From: Hahellaceae bacterium
GTDB taxonomy: Bacteria; Pseudomonadota; Gammaproteobacteria; Pseudomonadales; Oleiphilaceae
DNA length: 64,000 bases
Direction of reading: 5' to 3'
Assembly: GCA_024234505.1 (NCBI GenBank)
Contig: JACKOD010000001.1
Location: 124,001-188,000 of the forward strand
Under the pieces are notes generated by a model, which saw nothing but the letters and a program-made list of their open reading frames with translations, did no database searches and had not been told where the DNA came from. Position numbers and translations under genes: made by a program. Shown here in pieces: positions 61,367 to 64,000 of the stretch (positions are counted from its first letter, which is position 1; every line of letters starts with the position of its first letter).

Positions 61367-62335
61367 ATGCTGAGTATCGAACTACCTCGGGTTGTTCCGG
61401 CAAACGAATATCCTACGGCGTTGTTTCGATCAAGCGACGAAGATTTTTTTGTTGAAGAAATCATGGGGTTCGAGCCGGATGGCCAGGGAGAGCATCTTTG
61501 GTTATTCATAGAGAAAAAGGGTGAAAATACCGCGTATGTTGCTCGACAAATTGCCAGGGCTGCGCGGGTGCGTGATTTTGATGTTGGTTTTAGTGGGCAG
61601 AAAGATCGGCATGCGGTTACACGTCAATGGTTTAGTATCTATTTGCCTAAAGAAAATGATTTTAATGCAGATAAATTAAATTCGCCTACGCTTAAGGTAC
61701 TTCGAGTTGAACGGCATCGTCAGAAATTGCGTCGTGGATCGCATCAGGCCAACGCCTTCAGGATTATTCTGCGTCAGTTCTCTGGTGATGAGCAGACTGC
61801 ATTGGCTAGTTTGAAACGTATTGAGGCGCAGGGCTTTCCGAATTACTTTGGTGAACAGCGGTTTGGTCGAGGGGGCGCGAATCTCAGTCGGGCGATCAGC
61901 TATTTTTCGGGTGAGATCAAAGCATCCCGAGACCAGCGCGGCTTCTATCTGTCAGCGGCACGTTCTCAGATTTTTAATCTTGCCCTCGCAGCAAGAGTAA
62001 CCGATGGAAGTTGGATGGCCTCACCAGAGCTTGGTCCCATGTATGGTGAGGTAAAATCCGGGGTCAATGATCTGAGCGTGGCAGAACGCATTGGCCCGAG
62101 AGAGCGTGCTATTTTTGATGCATGTTCGGTTCTTTGTAAGGGATTGGAATCTGCGCGAATGCTAATGGAGTGGCGCTCCCTGCGCGTTGTTCCTCAGAAT
62201 TTTTCCTACGAAATAGCGGGTGATGTTTTGAGTCTGTCGTTTAGTTTGCCTACGGGAAGTTTTGCGACAGCACTGTTACGAGAAGTTCTGGATTACGAAA
62301 CGGCCGTTAGGAGCGTTTCTGAGGTAGCTGAATGA
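61367..62335 (+). CDS. truD: tRNA pseudouridine(13) synthase
   Basis: Makes pseudouridine at position 13 of tRNA-Glu. The 322-residue protein has EDFFVEEIMGFEPDGQGEHLWL and the catalytic aspartate in VGFSGQKDRHAVTRQWF, then FPNYFGEQRFGRGGANL, the TruD signatures. It begins two bases after ispF and its stop overlaps the surE start (ATGA), so the cluster is tightly coupled. Confidence 0.96.
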   Translation: MLSIELPRVVPANEYPTALFRSSDEDFFVEEIMGFEPDGQGEHLWLFIEKKGENTAYVARQIARAARVRDFDVGFSGQKDRHAVTRQWFSIYLPKENDFNADKLNSPTLKVLRVERHRQKLRRGSHQANAFRIILRQFSGDEQTALASLKRIEAQGFPNYFGEQRFGRGGANLSRAISYFSGEIKASRDQRGFYLSAARSQIFNLALAARVTDGSWMASPELGPMYGEVKSGVNDLSVAERIGPRERAIFDACSVLCKGLESARMLMEWRSLRVVPQNFSYEIAGDVLSLSFSLPTGSFATALLREVLDYETAVRSVSEVAE

Positions 62336-63081
62336 AATTGCTGATTTCAAACGATGATGGCGTGCATGCTCCGGGGTTGAAAATTCTGGTCGATACATTG
62401 AAGTCGATTGCTGAGGTGCGCGTAGTGGCACCGGATCGTGATCATAGTGGCGCAAGTAATTCGCTGACACTTACCCGACCGTTGCATCCGGTAACCCTGG
62501 AAAATGGTTTTATCTCTGTGGATGGTACGCCTACGGACTGTGTACATCTGGGGATTACCAGCCTTTTTGGTGAACCGGTGGATCGCGTGGTTTCCGGGAT
62601 CAACACGCATGCGAATCTGGGTGACGATGTTCTATACTCCGGTACGGTTGCGGCAGCGACTGAAGGGCGATTTTTGGCGCTACCTGCGATTGCTGTGTCG
62701 TTGGTAAATGATGGCAACAATCATTATGAAACAGCAGCTCAGGTGGTTCGGAATTTGTTGACGAACCCACGGACACTGACCGTTGGCCCGCGAACAATTA
62801 TTAATATAAATGTTCCCGACGTGCCCTACGATAAGTTGCGGGGTATCCAAGTGACCCGCCTCGGGCATCGTGCCCGGGGTGATGATCCCCACGGCGTCAC
62901 CGATCCTCGGGGAAAAACACGCTATTGGATCGCCGCCGCAGGTGAGGGGGATGATGCAGGCCCGGGAACCGACTTTTACGCGGTTTCACAAGGATTTGTA
63001 TCGGTCACGCCGATACATGTCGATATGACAAAATATGAAGCATTTTCGGATATGCAGAATTGGATTGAGGGGGTTAAGTGA
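62332..63081 (+). CDS. surE: 5'/3'-nucleotidase SurE
   Basis: A metal-dependent nucleoside monophosphatase linked to stationary-phase survival. The 249-residue protein begins LLISNDDGVHAPGL (metal-binding DD), then APDRDHSGASNSLTL, DGTPTDCVHLG and SGINTHANLGDDVLYSGTVAAA, all conserved. It overlaps truD by four bases and pcm by four bases. Confidence 0.97.
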   Translation: MKLLISNDDGVHAPGLKILVDTLKSIAEVRVVAPDRDHSGASNSLTLTRPLHPVTLENGFISVDGTPTDCVHLGITSLFGEPVDRVVSGINTHANLGDDVLYSGTVAAATEGRFLALPAIAVSLVNDGNNHYETAAQVVRNLLTNPRTLTVGPRTIININVPDVPYDKLRGIQVTRLGHRARGDDPHGVTDPRGKTRYWIAAAGEGDDAGPGTDFYAVSQGFVSVTPIHVDMTKYEAFSDMQNWIEGVK

Positions 63082-63740
63082 ATCATCAGCTAATGCTGCA
63101 AGGTATTGGCATGACATCTCAACGCACAAGGACAAGGCTAATTCAGCGTTTACGTGACGAGGGCATCAAGGATGATAGAGTGTTGGATGTCATTGAGGCC
63201 ACGCCAAGGCACCTTTTTCTCGATGAGGCACTCGCTCATCGAGCGTATGAAGATACCGCACTACCCATCGGGCATAATCAGACATTGTCGCAGCCCTATA
63301 TTGTTGCGCGCATGACGGAGTTACTTCTGGAAAATGCGCCTAGACGGGTGTTGGAACTGGGGACCGGATCAGGTTACCAGACGGTTGTACTTGCCCAGCT
63401 TGTTTCATCTGTATACAGCGTGGAGCGGATTAAGCCTCTCCAGGACAAGGCGGCTAGCCGCTTTAAACTACTGGGGCTCGATAATATTCGCTATCGACAT
63501 GCGGACGGCGGAATGGGGTGGCCAGAACTCGCACCTTTTGATGGCATTCTTGTGACGGCGGCTCCTGCCGATATACCCAGGGAGCTACTGTCTCAATTGA
63601 GTGAAGGTGGAAGACTGGTGATCCCTGTGGGCGAAACCTCTCAGGAATTAGTGGTGGTTACCCGCCGTAACGGTCGTTTCGAAGAAAAGATTGTTGAACC
63701 TGTAAAATTCGTGCCATTGTTGGCTGGTATTATTCGTTGA
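63078..63740 (+). CDS. pcm: protein-L-isoaspartate O-methyltransferase
   Basis: Repairs isoaspartyl residues in aged proteins using S-adenosylmethionine. The 220-residue protein contains TPRHLFLDEALAHRAYEDTALPIGHNQTLSQPYIVA and the cofactor motif VLELGTGSGYQT. The GTG at 63078 overlaps the surE stop and has GAGGGGG six bases upstream; an ATG at 63111 (MTSQRTR) is the alternative start. The surE-pcm pairing is widespread. Confidence 0.96.
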   Translation: MNHQLMLQGIGMTSQRTRTRLIQRLRDEGIKDDRVLDVIEATPRHLFLDEALAHRAYEDTALPIGHNQTLSQPYIVARMTELLLENAPRRVLELGTGSGYQTVVLAQLVSSVYSVERIKPLQDKAASRFKLLGLDNIRYRHADGGMGWPELAPFDGILVTAAPADIPRELLSQLSEGGRLVIPVGETSQELVVVTRRNGRFEEKIVEPVKFVPLLAGIIR

Positions 63741-63807
63741 GTTGTAGCCCACCTCAAAACACCTTTTCCATTGTTATAATTCAATTTTTCCGGAGCAATC
63801 TATCGCC

Positions 63808-64000
63808 ATGACTAAAGGACGTTTGTTGGTTTTTTTTAAGGGAATGGCGATGGGAGCCGCCGATATTGTTCCTGGTGTTTCAGGTGGCACAATCGCGTTT
63901 ATCACGGGCATCTATGAACTGCTCATTGGCTCGATACAATCGGTTAGTACAACCGGATGGGGAGTTCTTAGGCGAGAAGGCTGGTTGGCTGCATGGCGCC
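63808..64000 (+). CDS. DUF368 membrane protein, 3' end outside window
   Basis: The ATG at 63808 with CGGAG upstream opens a frame that runs off the window. The 64 visible residues include KGMAMGAADIVPGVSGGTIAF, the start of DUF368 proteins. Members of this family have been reported to carry undecaprenyl phosphate back across the inner membrane for cell-wall synthesis. About 240 residues are missing. Confidence 0.9.
   Translation, partial: MTKGRLLVFFKGMAMGAADIVPGVSGGTIAFITGIYELLIGSIQSVSTTGWGVLRREGWLAAWR

Overview
The window is about 50% GC, densely coded chromosomal DNA from a gammaproteobacterium of the Pseudomonadales/Cellvibrionales/Oceanospirillales type. The main evidence is gene order: nadK-phosphatase-rhomboid-DUF1315-DUF2797-pepN, thrS-infC-rpmI-rplT-pheST-ihfA-merR-tRNA-Pro, wrbA/arsC/DUF2069, and accA-tilS-pyrG-kdsA-eno-ftsB-ispD-ispF-truD-surE-pcm. 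These blocks match the pseudomonad-like arrangement as I recall it; no database search was possible. The species is not identifiable.

Layout. 1-2.0 kb: a DUF2846-like gene entering from the left, a small unknown gene, glyoxalase I and a short minus-strand gene. 2.1-2.6 kb: a duplicated tRNA-Val/tRNA-Asp cluster with its own promoter and terminator. 2.7-14.8 kb: a 26-residue acidic ORF, fadH, a coiled-coil protein, a PLP enzyme, NAD kinase, a PPP phosphatase, a rhomboid protease, DUF1315, DUF2797 and pepN. 15-24.2 kb: an envelope module (DUF1329, YCF48-like, RND/MMPL exporter) and a TAXI-type TRAP transporter, then an orphan ParA. 25-32.7 kb: the translation operon with IHF-alpha. 33.5-36.5 kb: two abutting IS200/IS605-type elements (tnpA plus tnpB, then tnpB alone). 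The second has replaced the 5' end of a giant kinase/ATPase/GAF/histidine-kinase gene (36.5-41.2 kb). 41.4-48.4 kb: accessory membrane and periplasmic proteins, an outer-membrane-lipoprotein-sorting protein, an orphan GspE-type ATPase, DUF2069, WrbA, ArsC and a thioredoxin-like lipoprotein. 48.5-64 kb: core metabolism from dnaE to pcm, ending in a DUF368 gene cut by the window edge.

The most notable unannotated signal is on the minus strand between the rhomboid gene and the DUF1315 gene. A consensus-like sigma-70 promoter overlaps a perfect 25-bp Fur-box-like palindrome. It is followed about 77 nt later by a classical Rho-independent terminator that sits on the end of the rhomboid gene. This predicts an iron-responsive small RNA. 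Other regulatory signals are an AUU start for infC, a tRNA-Thr anticodon-like hairpin just before the thrS ribosome binding site, a terminator plus possible antiterminator directly before pheS, and large intercistronic hairpins in the DUF1329 and TRAP loci.

In the mobile region both transposition proteins look unusual. The first motif histidine of TnpA is a tyrosine, and the second TnpB lacks the usual RuvC-II glutamate.
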